Source of the DNA: Clostridia bacterium
GTDB lineage: Bacteria; Bacillota; Clostridia; Oscillospirales; Acutalibacteraceae
Assembly: GCA_017439545.1 (NCBI GenBank)
Contig: JAFSIW010000072.1
Span: 1 to 61,012, forward strand
DNA: 61,012 bases
Reading direction: 5' to 3'
Both the position numbers and the translations under genes were made by a program. Numbering within the stretch: position 1 is the first letter of the stretch; each line of letters starts with the position of its first letter. Under the pieces are notes generated by a model. The model was given only the letters and a program-made list of their open reading frames with translations. It did no database searches and was not told where the DNA came from. Below are positions 8,509-17,217 of the stretch, one piece after another.

Positions 8509-9299
8509 TGTGCATCCTCCTCTACGCCCAATGCTCTGGCAAGCAGTTGGGTGAAATAGTACACCGGCAGGTTATTCTCCGTGGTGTTGGCATCCAGATT
8601 ATACATACACAGCGGACAAGCGGTGATGATGGCATCGGCGCCCATTTCGGTGGCAGAGGTGCAAATGGTGTTGCACTTTTGGGTGGCGTACTCGTTATTT
8701 TCCATGGCTACGTAGCCGCCGCAGCATTCGTTACGGTAAGGGTACACCACGGGAGTCGCCCCGATAGCCTTGATGAAATCCTCCATAATGGTGGGGTTTT
8801 CAGGATCGTCAAAAGACATGGCCTTGGAGGGACGAAGCAGCAAGCAGCCATAATAGGCGGCAATCTTCATATCCTTCAAGGGGTTGACCACCGCTTTTTT
8901 CAGATTGTCGAATCCCACACGGTCACGAAGCATTTCTAAATAATGGATCACCGTGGTCTCGCCGGTATAGGGAACGTCCAACGCCATATAGTTGTTGGCT
9001 TTCAGTTGCACGTTTTGGTCGTTTGCCATATCATTGTTGACCCGCTTGATTACGTGGTGGCAAGCCGAGCACAGGGTAAGCAGATCCTGCCCCTTGTCAC
9101 GGGCGGCAACCAAGGCGCGCACCGACGACAGTTTGGTGGCAATTTCGTTTTTGGCCATGGGATACACCGCGCCGCAACATTGCCAATCTTCTAATTCTTC
9201 CATGGTAACACCCAAGACCTCGGCGGATTTTACGGCATAGGTTTCCAAATCCTTGCCCTTGGCCTTAAGGGTGCACCCGGGATAATAACTAAAGGTCAT
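8505..9299 (-). CDS. hdrB: HdrB, CCG-domain non-cubane cluster subunit
   Basis: A 264-residue HdrB with two CCG domains. In methanogens this subunit reduces the CoM-CoB heterodisulfide using two unusual non-cubane 4Fe-4S clusters. The ligand sets look intact: Cys9, CCG at 41-43 and CSAC at 77-80 in the first half; AYYGC, NECCGG and CPLC in the second. A strong GGAGG precedes the ATG. The organism is not obviously a methanogen or sulfate reducer, so the disulfide substrate is unknown. In this operon the terminal acceptor could be FrdB-FrdA directly, or a small dithiol protein encoded elsewhere. It follows fumC by 19 bases. Confidence 0.92.
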   Translation of the reverse strand: MTFSYYPGCTLKAKGKDLETYAVKSAEVLGVTMEELEDWQCCGAVYPMAKNEIATKLSSVRALVAARDKGQDLLTLCSACHHVIKRVNNDMANDQNVQLKANNYMALDVPYTGETTVIHYLEMLRDRVGFDNLKKAVVNPLKDMKIAAYYGCLLLRPSKAMSFDDPENPTIMEDFIKAIGATPVVYPYRNECCGGYVAMENNEYATQKCNTICTSATEMGADAIITACPLCMYNLDANTTENNLPVYYFTQLLARALGVEEDAQ

Positions 9300-9318
9300 A
9301 TTCCCATTTCCTCCTTCG

Positions 9319-10695
9319 TTAGATCATTTGTTCGGGATGGAACACTTCGTCGAATTTTTCTTCGGTCAAGAAGCCGAGGGCTACGCAGGCTTCTTTCAGC
9401 GAAATGTTTTCTTTATACGCCTTTTTGGCGGTTTTGGCGGCGTTTTCGTATCCGATATAGGGATTTAGCGCCGTGACCAGCATCAGCGAGTTGTGCAGGT
9501 TGTGGTGCATTTTTTCTTTGTTGGCTTTGATGCCTACCGCGCAGTTGTTGTTGAAGGACACGATGCAGTCTGCAAGCAAGCGAACCGATTGCAGGAAGTT
9601 GTAAATGCACACCGGCATAAACACGTTCAGTTCAAAGTTGCCTTGAGAAGCGGCCATACCAACCGCCACGTCGTTGCCCATTACCTGTACGGCAACCATA
9701 GTAACCGCTTCGCATTGGGTGGGGTTGACCTTGCCGGGCATAATGGAAGAACCGGGTTCGTTTTCGGGAATGAAGATCTCGCCCAGACCGTCACGAGGAC
9801 CGGAAGCCAGCCACCGCACGTCGTTGGCGATCTTCATCATATCGGCGGCCAAGGCTTTGAGAGCACCGTGGGCAAATACCAATTCGTCTTTGGAAGTGAG
9901 AGCGTGGAATTTATTGTCGGCGGTGACAAATTCCTTGCCGGTGATCTCGCTCACCGCTTTGGCAACGGCAACGTCAAAGCCCTTGGGGGTATTGAGCCCC
10001 GTACCAACGGCAGTACCGCCCAAAGCCAATTCTTTTAAAGTGGGCAGGGCGATTTGAAGCATTTTCTTGTCTTTTTCCAAAGAGGAGCGCCAACCGCTGA
10101 TTTCTTGGCTGAAAGAAATGGGGGTAGCATCCTGCAAATGGGTACGACCGGATTTGACAATGCCTTCATTTTCTTGTTCCAACCGTTTAAAGGTGTCAAC
10201 CAGCAGGTCGATGGCGGGGAACAGTTTATCTTCCATGCCCAACACCGCGGCAATGTGCATGGCGGTGGGGAAAGTATCGTTGGAGGATTGGCTCATATTG
10301 ATGTCATCGTTGGGATGCAGCAGTTTTTCTCCTGCGATCTCGTTGCCACGGTTGGCGATGACTTCGTTGGCGTTCATATTGGATTGGGTACCCGAGCCGG
10401 TTTGCCATACCACCAGCGGGAAGTGGTCGTTCAGTTCCCCTGCCATCACCTCATCGCAGGCCTTGCTGATGGCGGCAAGTTTGGCGTCGGTCATTTTTTC
10501 GGGCTTCAAAGCGTGGTTTGCCATGGCGGCGGCTTTTTTCAGAATCCCGAAAGCATGGGTGATCTCACGGGGCATTACCTCGTTGCCCACACCAATGCGG
10601 AAATTTTCACTGCTCCGTTGGGTTTGTGCCGCCCAATACTTGTCGGCAGGTACTTTTACCTCGCCCATAGAGTCATGTTCAATACGATATTCCAT
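9319..10695 (-). CDS. fumC: Class II fumarate hydratase
   Basis: A 458-residue iron-independent fumarase interconverting malate and fumarate. The superfamily signature [16 protein letters not shown] is at about residues 314-329, and the class II fumarase active-site segments [11 protein letters not shown] and [19 protein letters not shown] are intact. Length and start ([16 protein letters not shown]) are typical. It sits between malate dehydrogenase (112 bases upstream) and hdrB (19 bases downstream), so the encoded steps run oxaloacetate to malate to fumarate to succinate. Aspartase is a family alternative, but the [10 protein letters not shown] and GxxxPxxxN pattern and length fit fumarase. 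Confidence 0.95.
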   Translation of the reverse strand: MEYRIEHDSMGEVKVPADKYWAAQTQRSSENFRIGVGNEVMPREITHAFGILKKAAAMANHALKPEKMTDAKLAAISKACDEVMAGELNDHFPLVVWQTGSGTQSNMNANEVIANRGNEIAGEKLLHPNDDINMSQSSNDTFPTAMHIAAVLGMEDKLFPAIDLLVDTFKRLEQENEGIVKSGRTHLQDATPISFSQEISGWRSSLEKDKKMLQIALPTLKELALGGTAVGTGLNTPKGFDVAVAKAVSEITGKEFVTADNKFHALTSKDELVFAHGALKALAADMMKIANDVRWLASGPRDGLGEIFIPENEPGSSIMPGKVNPTQCEAVTMVAVQVMGNDVAVGMAASQGNFELNVFMPVCIYNFLQSVRLLADCIVSFNNNCAVGIKANKEKMHHNLHNSLMLVTALNPYIGYENAAKTAKKAYKENISLKEACVALGFLTEEKFDEVFHPEQMI

Positions 10696-10807
10696 TCTGT
10701 TGTCTCCTCGATTCTACAGATTTAGTTATGGTTTCATAATGTCCTATTACGCAGGTCAAGCGGAGTACCCCGTTTGGGATAATCCGCAAGTTCCCGAAAG
10801 TATGCAA

Positions 10808-11755
10808 TTAAATATCCAGCTGGGCAATGATCTCTTTGAGGCAGCCGGCGGATTTTTGCAGCAAGGCTTCTTCTTCGGGGGTGAGAGGAATCAGCACCTT
10901 GCCGGTCACCCCGTCTTGCCCCACAATGCTGAGCACCGACAGGCAAACATCGTCAATGCCGTATTCGCCGTGCATCATGCTGGAAACGGTGAGGGTGGTG
11001 TCAATGCCGCTTAAAATGCAACGGCAGATATGGCAAACCGAAATGGCAACGGCATAAAAGGTTGCCCCTTTGCGTTCAATAATACGACCGCCGGATTTGC
11101 GCATATAATTTTCGATCTGTTCGTGGTCCAAGGGAGGGAAAGGTCCTTTGGTACCGTCGTTAATAAAGGCTTGAAAATCGTCGATGGGAATGTTGGAAAT
11201 ATTTGCCACCGACCAGGGAACAAAGGAAGAATCGCCGTGTTCACCGAACACGTAAGCGTGCACGTTTTGTTGATTCAGGCTGTAATATTCCGAAATGCGG
11301 GAACGCAGACGGGCAGTGTCCAGAATCGTACCCGAACCGATGATCTGACTTTCTTTCAGACCCGAGCATTTGTGGAATACGTAGGTGAGGATATCCACCG
11401 GATTGCTGACGATGATGTATTTGGCATCGGGAGCGTATTTGGTGATCTCGGGAATAATGGATTTGGTGATGTTCACGTTGGTTTGGGCCAAGTCCAAACG
11501 GGATTGACCGGGTTTACGGGCAATACCCGAGGTCAGCACCACAATGTCGGAATCTTTGGCATCCCGATAACTGCCGGCGTACACCGAAACGGGAGGGCAA
11601 AAGGGGGTGCCTTGGCGGATATCCAACGCTTCGCCCAAGGATTTGGCTTCGTTCACGTCGATCATCACGATCTCGGATGCGATGCCGCACACCGCCATGG
11701 TGTAAGCAATGGTAGAGCCAACGCTGCCACTGCCGATGATGGTAATTTTGCTCAT
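10808..11755 (-). CDS. mdh: LDH-fold malate dehydrogenase (NAD-dependent)
   Basis: A 315-residue NAD-dependent 2-hydroxyacid dehydrogenase of the lactate/malate family. Visible are the glycine motif IIGSGSVGSTIAY, catalytic His in GEHGDSS and the substrate-binding Arg in ILDTARLR. The specificity loop reads GIARKPGQSRLDL: the position that is Gln in lactate dehydrogenases (VNQKPG) is Arg here, as in malate dehydrogenases. Together with fumC downstream this favours oxaloacetate reduction. The overall sequence is closer to lactate dehydrogenase, so an activity test would be needed to exclude pyruvate. The start at 11755 gives the standard N-terminus MSKITIIGSG; the longer frame adds 41 unlikely residues. 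It is the first gene of the operon. Confidence 0.82.
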   Translation of the reverse strand: MSKITIIGSGSVGSTIAYTMAVCGIASEIVMIDVNEAKSLGEALDIRQGTPFCPPVSVYAGSYRDAKDSDIVVLTSGIARKPGQSRLDLAQTNVNITKSIIPEITKYAPDAKYIIVSNPVDILTYVFHKCSGLKESQIIGSGTILDTARLRSRISEYYSLNQQNVHAYVFGEHGDSSFVPWSVANISNIPIDDFQAFINDGTKGPFPPLDHEQIENYMRKSGGRIIERKGATFYAVAISVCHICRCILSGIDTTLTVSSMMHGEYGIDDVCLSVLSIVGQDGVTGKVLIPLTPEEEALLQKSAGCLKEIIAQLDI

Positions 11756-12194
11756 ATATGAATCAACCTTTCTTCCGTGTTCTTCATCAATCTGTTTCCT
11801 GCTGTTCGCAAGTTTCTCCATTGTTGATTTTATCAAAAATCGCTTCTTATTAGAAATATAAAAACCGAATATTTTCATTCGGTAATTTATATGTTTTTGC
11901 CCGTCCGTTCAGGAACTTGTTGCAAGAATTGTCAAACTTTTCAAAACAGAACAAATTCTGTTTTCTCATCCACAGCGAACAAGTCGTTGGATTTCACAAG
12001 CAGAGGAACGAACAGAATTTTTTTGTTGCACCCCTTGACCGAAAATTCAAGGAGATGAGGAGTGTTTTTCGTTCATTTTTCCACACTCGATGCCAAACAT
12101 TGATTTTTTGCGTCAATTTTGAAAGGGTTTCCTTTCTTCTCGCCAAAACTTGCAACATTTTTTCACAATCTCGGACAAAACCTGTAGCATATTG
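11756..12194 (-). other. Long untranslated leader of the mdh-fum-hdr-flx-frd operon
   Basis: About 440 bases separate the mdh start from the nearest good promoter (12195-12223). I found no convincing gene here. The minus-strand frame that crosses it lacks a ribosome site and begins inside lysR. A hairpin followed by a T-rich run lies at 11864-11883, about 110 bases before the mdh start. A long leader with a terminator-like hairpin is consistent with attenuation or a regulatory RNA, but I do not recognise a riboswitch class. Confidence 0.45.
11855..11883 (-). terminator. Possible attenuator hairpin in the mdh leader
   Basis: On the minus strand ACCGAAT pairs with ATTCGGT around a six-base loop (stem 11877-11883 with 11864-11870) and is followed at once by TTTTATATTT. 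The seven-base stem has moderate G+C, so termination would be partial at best. It lies downstream of the predicted promoter and upstream of the mdh ribosome site. Confidence 0.4.
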
Positions 12195-12223
12195 ATTATA
12201 GCATATATACATATTGATTTCAA
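12195..12223 (-). promoter_or_regulatory. Sigma-A promoter of the succinate operon
   Basis: On the minus strand TTGAAA (12218-12223) is followed after exactly 17 bases by TATAAT (12195-12200). It lies in the gap between the LysR gene and mdh, pointing towards mdh. Transcription would start near 12188. Confidence 0.75.
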
Positions 12224-12255
12224 TATGTGTTTTCGGCTTTTTTGATAAATTCTTA

Positions 12256-13188
12256 TCAACCCTGTCCAAAGGCAACTTGATTCTTGGTAATAAACAGCAC
12301 GTCGGCAAATTCCCGATCTAAGGGGGACAGGGTGTAGTCCTTGGGATAGACCAACACATCCCGAAAGGTGTTGTTCTCTCTTTGGCATTTGCGCTGTACC
12401 AAACCGTAACGGGACAGCACCTCGGCGGGCACGGGAGGCGCCCACATATAGGAGTCGGTCACGTTGGACAGCATATTATACTGACTGCTCCGCTCCTGCA
12501 CGTGAATGCGGCGGCGGGCGTGAGGGGTCTCTTTTTGCCCTTGAAACTCCTCAATCTGCAGGTAGGGCACCGCAATTTCTTCATAGCAGATCTCAATATA
12601 ATCCCCCAGTGCCTCGTAGGTGATCTCCCCCTGCGCCAAGGGGTGATCTTTGGACATCAGCACGGGATATTCGTACTCCCAGATCAGTTGTCCCACCAAA
12701 TCTTTTTCTTTGAAATAAGCCTGATAGTAGTGGTCGTAATGGCTGGGAATACGCACGATACCAAGGTTAAATTCCCCGTTTGCCACACTGTGCACCGTGT
12801 CCATAGAGCTACTTTCGTTCACGTGGATATCCATCTCTTTTTCGCCTCCCAAGCCTTTCACAAAATTGGTGATGGCGTGAGAAATATAGCTGCCCGCCGG
12901 CACGCAGATGCTAAAGCGATGACCGTCCTCGCTTTGGTGATGTTGCAGGCGCTCCATCCGATCCAATTGGGCGAGGATCCGTTTGGCGTACACCAAAAAC
13001 TGCTCCCCTTTTTCGGTGGGTGCCACCCCCTTGGAGGTGCGGCGAAACACGGTGATACCAAGGGTTTCTTCCAGTTCTTTAATGGCTTTGGAAAGGTTTG
13101 GTTGCGCCATATACAGATTCTCTGCCGCCTGGGTGATCGAGCCGGTTTTTGCCACCTCTACTGCATATTTAAAGTGTAAGGTATTCAT
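12256..13188 (-). CDS. LysR-family transcriptional regulator
   Basis: A 310-residue LysR-type regulator. The N-terminal winged helix-turn-helix is clear (KTGSITQAAENLYMAQPNLS, then LFRRTSKG-like VFRRTSKGVAPTEKG), followed by the linker helix and a substrate-binding effector domain from about residue 90. It is transcribed in the same direction as the succinate operon and its stop lies about 30 bases upstream of that operon's promoter; its own consensus promoter faces the Rnf operon promoter across about 95 bases. It could control either operon. The effector is not predictable, though a C4-dicarboxylate would suit the context. Confidence 0.9.
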   Translation of the reverse strand: MNTLHFKYAVEVAKTGSITQAAENLYMAQPNLSKAIKELEETLGITVFRRTSKGVAPTEKGEQFLVYAKRILAQLDRMERLQHHQSEDGHRFSICVPAGSYISHAITNFVKGLGGEKEMDIHVNESSSMDTVHSVANGEFNLGIVRIPSHYDHYYQAYFKEKDLVGQLIWEYEYPVLMSKDHPLAQGEITYEALGDYIEICYEEIAVPYLQIEEFQGQKETPHARRRIHVQERSSQYNMLSNVTDSYMWAPPVPAEVLSRYGLVQRKCQRENNTFRDVLVYPKDYTLSPLDREFADVLFITKNQVAFGQG

Positions 13189-13260
13189 AAAATGCCCCTC
13201 TTTCTTGCGGGATTATGATATTCTTTCCTATATCCGCTATGTGCAAAATCATATATCTGC

Positions 13261-13289
13261 ATTATAATATCTCCCTCACGGATTGTCAA
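13261..13289 (-). promoter_or_regulatory. Promoter of the LysR regulator gene
   Basis: Minus-strand TTGACA (13284-13289) and TATAAT (13261-13266) are both perfect and separated by 17 bases. The predicted start is about 65 bases before the lysR ATG. Confidence 0.8.
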
Positions 13290-13383
13290 TATGGTGTTAC
13301 AAACTCACAAATTCTGTGAATCGGCGTTTAAAAATCACACAACTGAACACGTTTTCCTTGTCAAGCCCCCAAAAATCCCCTTC

Positions 13384-13412
13384 TTGACAAGATTTGTGTT
13401 TGCCTATATAAT
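13384..13412 (+). promoter_or_regulatory. Promoter of the NusG-II/Gx/Rnf operon
   Basis: TTGACA (13384-13389) and TATAAT (13407-13412) are perfect consensus boxes with 17-base spacing. GGAGGGGAG and the first ATG of the operon follow within 32 bases, giving a very short leader. It is divergent from the LysR gene promoter. Confidence 0.85.
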
Positions 13413-13443
13413 GTAAGAGATTATGATGGAGGGGAGTTTTTTT

Positions 13444-13815
13444 ATGGGACAAGCACCGCCTTTGCTTCGCCGCAAGGAATGGCCGATTTGTTTGGTAATT
13501 CTGTTGTTGGCGGCGGCGTTGTTCCTGCTGACCGCTCTGCCCCACGGACAAACCGCCGTGGTGCGGATTGACGGTGAAAAAACTCACACCCTCCCGCTGA
13601 ATCAGGAGCAAACACTGACGGTGAACGCCCACGGTCACACCCTGACGATACAGGTGCGGCAAGGTGCGGTGGGGGTAAGGGAGAGCGACTGTCCTGACGG
13701 CATTTGCCGCAACACTCCTCCCATTACAAGGCAGGGGCAATCCATTGTTTGCCTGCCTATGGCCTGCTCCATCACCGTAGAAGGCGCCGCCGAATATGAC
13801 GCCGTGACCTATTAA
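13444..13815 (+). CDS. NusG domain II-containing membrane-anchored protein
   Basis: A 123-residue protein with one N-terminal membrane segment (about residues 13-33) and an extracytoplasmic NusG-II-type beta domain containing VRIDG and the typical C-rich end (ESDCPDGIC, then CLPMAC). The start at 13444 is chosen because GGAGGGGAG lies seven to nine bases upstream; the earlier ATGATG overlaps that site. Such proteins are commonly found next to Gx transporters and Rnf genes in Firmicutes. Their biochemical role is not established. It is the first gene of an eight-gene operon. Confidence 0.82.
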   Translation: MGQAPPLLRRKEWPICLVILLLAAALFLLTALPHGQTAVVRIDGEKTHTLPLNQEQTLTVNAHGHTLTIQVRQGAVGVRESDCPDGICRNTPPITRQGQSIVCLPMACSITVEGAAEYDAVTY

Positions 13816-13825
13816 AGGAGACGTT

Positions 13826-14353
13826 ATGATGCATTCCACCGCCGCCCGCAGGGTGGCTTTGATGGGCATTCTTGCCGCTCTTGCGCTGACCTTGTCGGCG
13901 CTGGAGGGGTGGTTGCCTCCCCTCCCCTTTTTACCCCCCGGGGCGAAAGCAGGATTTTCCAATATTATTGTAATGTTCGCCGCCCAGACCTTAGGCGGAC
14001 CCTATGCGCTGGTACTGGCGGTCATTAAGGCGCTGTTTGCTCTGCTCACCCGTGGGGGCGTAGCAGGGGCGATGAGCCTGTTTGGGGGACTGGGCGCCAC
14101 CCTTGTGATGTGGCTGTGCGTGCGACGGCACGCTTCCCTGATCCTTACGGGGATGCTGGGGGCGATCGCTCATAACTCCCTGCAACTTGTGGTGGCCATG
14201 GTCCTGACCGAAACGCCCCTTTTGGTGGGGTATCTGCCTGCCCTGCTGCTGTTTGCCCTTTGCGCCGGCACGGTGACCGGCGTGTTACTGAAATTGCTGT
14301 ATCCTGCTCTTGACAATCTTGTCAGACTTGAATTTTTAAAGAAAAGAGGTTGA
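13826..14353 (+). CDS. Gx transporter family protein (heptaprenyl diphosphate synthase component I-like)
   Basis: A 175-residue protein with about five hydrophobic segments and the family pattern PPGAKAGFSNIIVMFA, ending in a short basic tail. It belongs to the Gx/Hpre_diP_synt_I family, whose members resemble substrate-binding components of ECF-type importers. It starts with ATGATG after AAAGGAG; either ATG could be used. The gene lies ten bases after the NusG-II gene and four bases before rnfC. The recurrent association with Rnf suggests supply or handling of a flavin-related compound, but that is inference. Confidence 0.8.
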   Translation: MMHSTAARRVALMGILAALALTLSALEGWLPPLPFLPPGAKAGFSNIIVMFAAQTLGGPYALVLAVIKALFALLTRGGVAGAMSLFGGLGATLVMWLCVRRHASLILTGMLGAIAHNSLQLVVAMVLTETPLLVGYLPALLLFALCAGTVTGVLLKLLYPALDNLVRLEFLKKRG

Positions 14354-14357
14354 ACCC

Positions 14358-15707
14358 ATGGCAAAACCCCTTCCCTCTTCGGTGTTGTGCAAGCCGGTTT
14401 GCCGCGCCAGAGGCGGCGTGCATCCGCCTCACAACAAGTTTACCGCCCAGTCGGCTACCCAAACCCTTCCCCTGCCCGCTGCCGTGACCATCCCCTTGGC
14501 ACAGCACATCGGCGCGCCCTGCCTGCCCGTGGTCTCCGTCGGTCAGCAGGTGTTTGTGGGCACGTTGCTTGCCGACCGTACCGATGCTCTTTGCGCTCCC
14601 ATTCACAGCAGTGTTTCGGGCACCGTCAAGGCCATCGGCCCTATGATCTGCGCAGGCGGTCGTCTGGCAGACGGCGTTACCATTGAGACCGACGGAAATC
14701 AGACCCCCGATCCCGATTTACAGCCCTTCCCCGTTTCCTCTGCCGAGGATCTGGTAGCCGCCGCCCGCGCCTGCGGGCTGGTGGGACTGGGGGGAGCAGG
14801 CTTTCCTACCCATATCAAGCTACGCCCCTCTCCCGAACAGCCCATTGATACCATTCTGATCAATGCCGCCGAGTGCGAACCGCACATTACGTCGGACGAT
14901 CGGGCTTGCTTAGAGGACACCCCGCTGATCGTGCGGGGGATGCATACTCTGCTTGCCGCCTTGCAACCCAAGCAGGTGATCGTAGGCATTGAAAACAATA
15001 AACCGAAGGCCATTGAAGCCTTGGTTCGTGAGATTGAAGGCAATCCCGATGCCGAAAATTGGCTGAGAGTTATGCCCCTGCCCTCTCACTACCCCCACGG
15101 GGCGGAAAAAATTCTGGTGCAGGTGGCAACCGGTCGCAGAGTGCCCGCAGGCAAGATTCCTTCTTTTGTGGGATGTTCGGTGCTCAACGTTTCCAGTCTT
15201 GCGGTGTTGCAAAACTTTATTGAAACGGGAATGCCTCTGACCCATCGCCGCATCACGGTAGACGGTCCTGCGGTCATCAACCCTCAAAACCTGCTGGCGC
15301 CCATCGGCACCGCCATTCAGGAGTTATTGGATTTTGTGGGGGTACACGAACCCCCCGCCAAGGTACTCAGCGGCGGCCCTATGATGGGCAGTGCCTTGTT
15401 GAATACCGCTATGCCCGTGGTCAAGCAAACCAACGCCGTTCTGGCCTTTGACAAGAAAAACGATCTGTCTGACCGCCATCAAGCCCCCTGTATCCGATGC
15501 GGTCGATGCGCCACCGCTTGTCCCATGTCGCTGATGCCCACCCTCATTGAGCGGTACGCTAAGATCAACGATATTGAGAATCTCCGTCGGGTAGGGGTGG
15601 GAGTTTGTATGGAGTGCGGCAGTTGCGCCTACTCCTGTCCCGCTCACCGACCGTTGGTGCAATATATGCGGCTGGCAAAAGAAATTGAACGAAAGGGGCG
15701 TACCTGA
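14358..15707 (+). CDS. rnfC: Rnf complex subunit C (NADH/FMN and 4Fe-4S)
   Basis: A 449-residue peripheral subunit of the ferredoxin:NAD+ oxidoreductase that carries the NAD site. GLVGLGGAGFPTHIKL near residue 140 is the FMN/NAD-binding signature shared with NuoF. A central SLBB-type domain follows, and two 4Fe-4S motifs lie near the C-terminus (CIRCGRCATACPMS and CMECGSCAYSCPAH). The length is typical. The stop overlaps the rnfD start (TGATGG). Confidence 0.95.
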   Translation: MAKPLPSSVLCKPVCRARGGVHPPHNKFTAQSATQTLPLPAAVTIPLAQHIGAPCLPVVSVGQQVFVGTLLADRTDALCAPIHSSVSGTVKAIGPMICAGGRLADGVTIETDGNQTPDPDLQPFPVSSAEDLVAAARACGLVGLGGAGFPTHIKLRPSPEQPIDTILINAAECEPHITSDDRACLEDTPLIVRGMHTLLAALQPKQVIVGIENNKPKAIEALVREIEGNPDAENWLRVMPLPSHYPHGAEKILVQVATGRRVPAGKIPSFVGCSVLNVSSLAVLQNFIETGMPLTHRRITVDGPAVINPQNLLAPIGTAIQELLDFVGVHEPPAKVLSGGPMMGSALLNTAMPVVKQTNAVLAFDKKNDLSDRHQAPCIRCGRCATACPMSLMPTLIERYAKINDIENLRRVGVGVCMECGSCAYSCPAHRPLVQYMRLAKEIERKGRT

Positions 15708-16690
15708 TGGCTGACTCATCCAAATTAACCGTATCTGCCTCTCCCCATTTTCATTGCGGCGAAACCACCGCCGCTTTAATGGGAGATGTGCTGTTGGCTT
15801 TGCTCCCCGCCGTGGTCATGTCGGGCGTGCTGTTTGGCTGGCACAGCATTTTGCTGATTGCCGTCTCAGTCACCGCCTGCCTTGTGTTTGAATACGTTAC
15901 CCGCCTGTTGCTCAAGCGTCCCAACTCCCTTGCCGACCTGTCGGCGGCGGTCACGGGGGTGTTGCTTGCGCTGAATCTCCCCTCTAACGTGCCTTGGTGG
16001 TTGCCCATCATCGGCGCGTTTGTGGCCATTGTAGTGGTCAAGCAGTTCTTTGGGGGGATCGGGCAAAACTTTGTTAACCCCGCCTTGGTAGGGCGCATCA
16101 CCTTGATGGTGTCCTTTCCCCAGTATATGACCGCCAACCAATGGGCTGTGCCCACTACCGATGCGGTCACCTCTGCCACGCCGTTGGCATCCATTGCCAA
16201 TGGCGATCTGCCGAGTATTACCGAGATGTTTTCCAAAACCGCCGACGTGGATCCTCTTTCTATGTTTTTGGGACTGCGCCCCGGCTCAATGGGAGAAACC
16301 TGCATTGCCGCCCTGCTTTTGGGGGGACTGTATTTGTGTGTTCGCAAGGTGATCTCCCCCGTGATCCCCTTGGTGTTTATGGGCACCACCGTGGGCATTA
16401 CCTGGATCTTCGGGCAAAACCCCTACTACAACTTAATGGCAGGGGGGCTGGTGCTTGGCGCCGTGTTTATGGCCACCGATTACACCACCTGCCCCATCAA
16501 TTTGAAAGGAAAGATCGTGTACGCCATCGGTTGCGGTGTGATCACCGCCGTCATTCGCTTGTGGGGGGGCATGCCCGAAGGGGTATCCATTGCCATTGTG
16601 CTGATGAACATCTTAGTACCCCACATTGAAAAACTGACCACTCCCAAGCCCTTTGGCTATGTAAAAGAGCGTAAGGAGGGGAACGTATGA
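15707..16690 (+). CDS. rnfD: Rnf complex subunit D (membrane, covalent FMN)
   Basis: A 327-residue membrane subunit with about nine hydrophobic segments. The segment TDAVTSATPL near residue 155 contains the Thr expected to carry FMN in phosphodiester linkage. Flavin attachment needs an ApbE transferase, which is not encoded in this window. The start ATG overlaps the rnfC stop, and the end overlaps rnfG by four bases. Confidence 0.95.
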   Translation: MADSSKLTVSASPHFHCGETTAALMGDVLLALLPAVVMSGVLFGWHSILLIAVSVTACLVFEYVTRLLLKRPNSLADLSAAVTGVLLALNLPSNVPWWLPIIGAFVAIVVVKQFFGGIGQNFVNPALVGRITLMVSFPQYMTANQWAVPTTDAVTSATPLASIANGDLPSITEMFSKTADVDPLSMFLGLRPGSMGETCIAALLLGGLYLCVRKVISPVIPLVFMGTTVGITWIFGQNPYYNLMAGGLVLGAVFMATDYTTCPINLKGKIVYAIGCGVITAVIRLWGGMPEGVSIAIVLMNILVPHIEKLTTPKPFGYVKERKEGNV

Positions 16691-17217
16691 AACGGTTAAA
16701 ACCTTTACTGATTCCCACCCTTTCCCTGTTTCTCATTGGGGTGGTAGTAACCGCCGCTTTGAGCGTGACCAATTCCTTCACCAAAGACCGCATTGCCGCG
16801 CAAGAAGAACAGGCTATTGCCGATTCGATGAATCAGCTGTTCCCCGACGCCGCCTTTGATTGCGTGGGCGGCGAAATGGACAGCGACCTTCTGCACTATA
16901 TTGCCACTGCCGACGGAAAGACTGTGGGACACATCATTCGCACCGCCGCCATGGGCTACAAAAGCAAGGTAGAAGTGCTGGTTTCCTTTGATTTACAACA
17001 ATCCGTTTCCGGTGTAGTGGTTACCAACTGTGCCGACGAGAGCCCCGGTATCGGGCAAAAGGTTGGCACCGACCAAGCCTTTTTGAACCAATACAAAGGG
17101 TATCAACAAGGGGATACGGTGGACGCCATTACCGGCGCTACCTATTCGTCGGACGCGGTCACCGAAGCGGTCAATCAGGCGGTTGCCTATATGCAACAAG
17201 GAGGTGGGGGTCAGTGA
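16687..17217 (+). CDS. rnfG: Rnf complex subunit G (covalent FMN)
   Basis: A 176-residue subunit with one N-terminal transmembrane helix and an extracytoplasmic FMN-binding domain. The flavinylation motif DAITGATYSSDAV lies near residue 140; its Thr is the expected attachment site. The stop overlaps the GTG start of rnfE. Length is normal for clostridial RnfG. Confidence 0.95.
   Translation: MKRLKPLLIPTLSLFLIGVVVTAALSVTNSFTKDRIAAQEEQAIADSMNQLFPDAAFDCVGGEMDSDLLHYIATADGKTVGHIIRTAAMGYKSKVEVLVSFDLQQSVSGVVVTNCADESPGIGQKVGTDQAFLNQYKGYQQGDTVDAITGATYSSDAVTEAVNQAVAYMQQGGGGQ

Noticed and set aside
10808-11755. L-lactate dehydrogenase
   Set aside because: The specificity position is Arg as in malate dehydrogenases, and the next gene is fumarase. 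Kept as a second choice only.
11994-12308. Protein-coding gene in the mdh leader
   Set aside because: The frame starts inside lysR, has no ribosome site, and its composition and lack of motifs look random.
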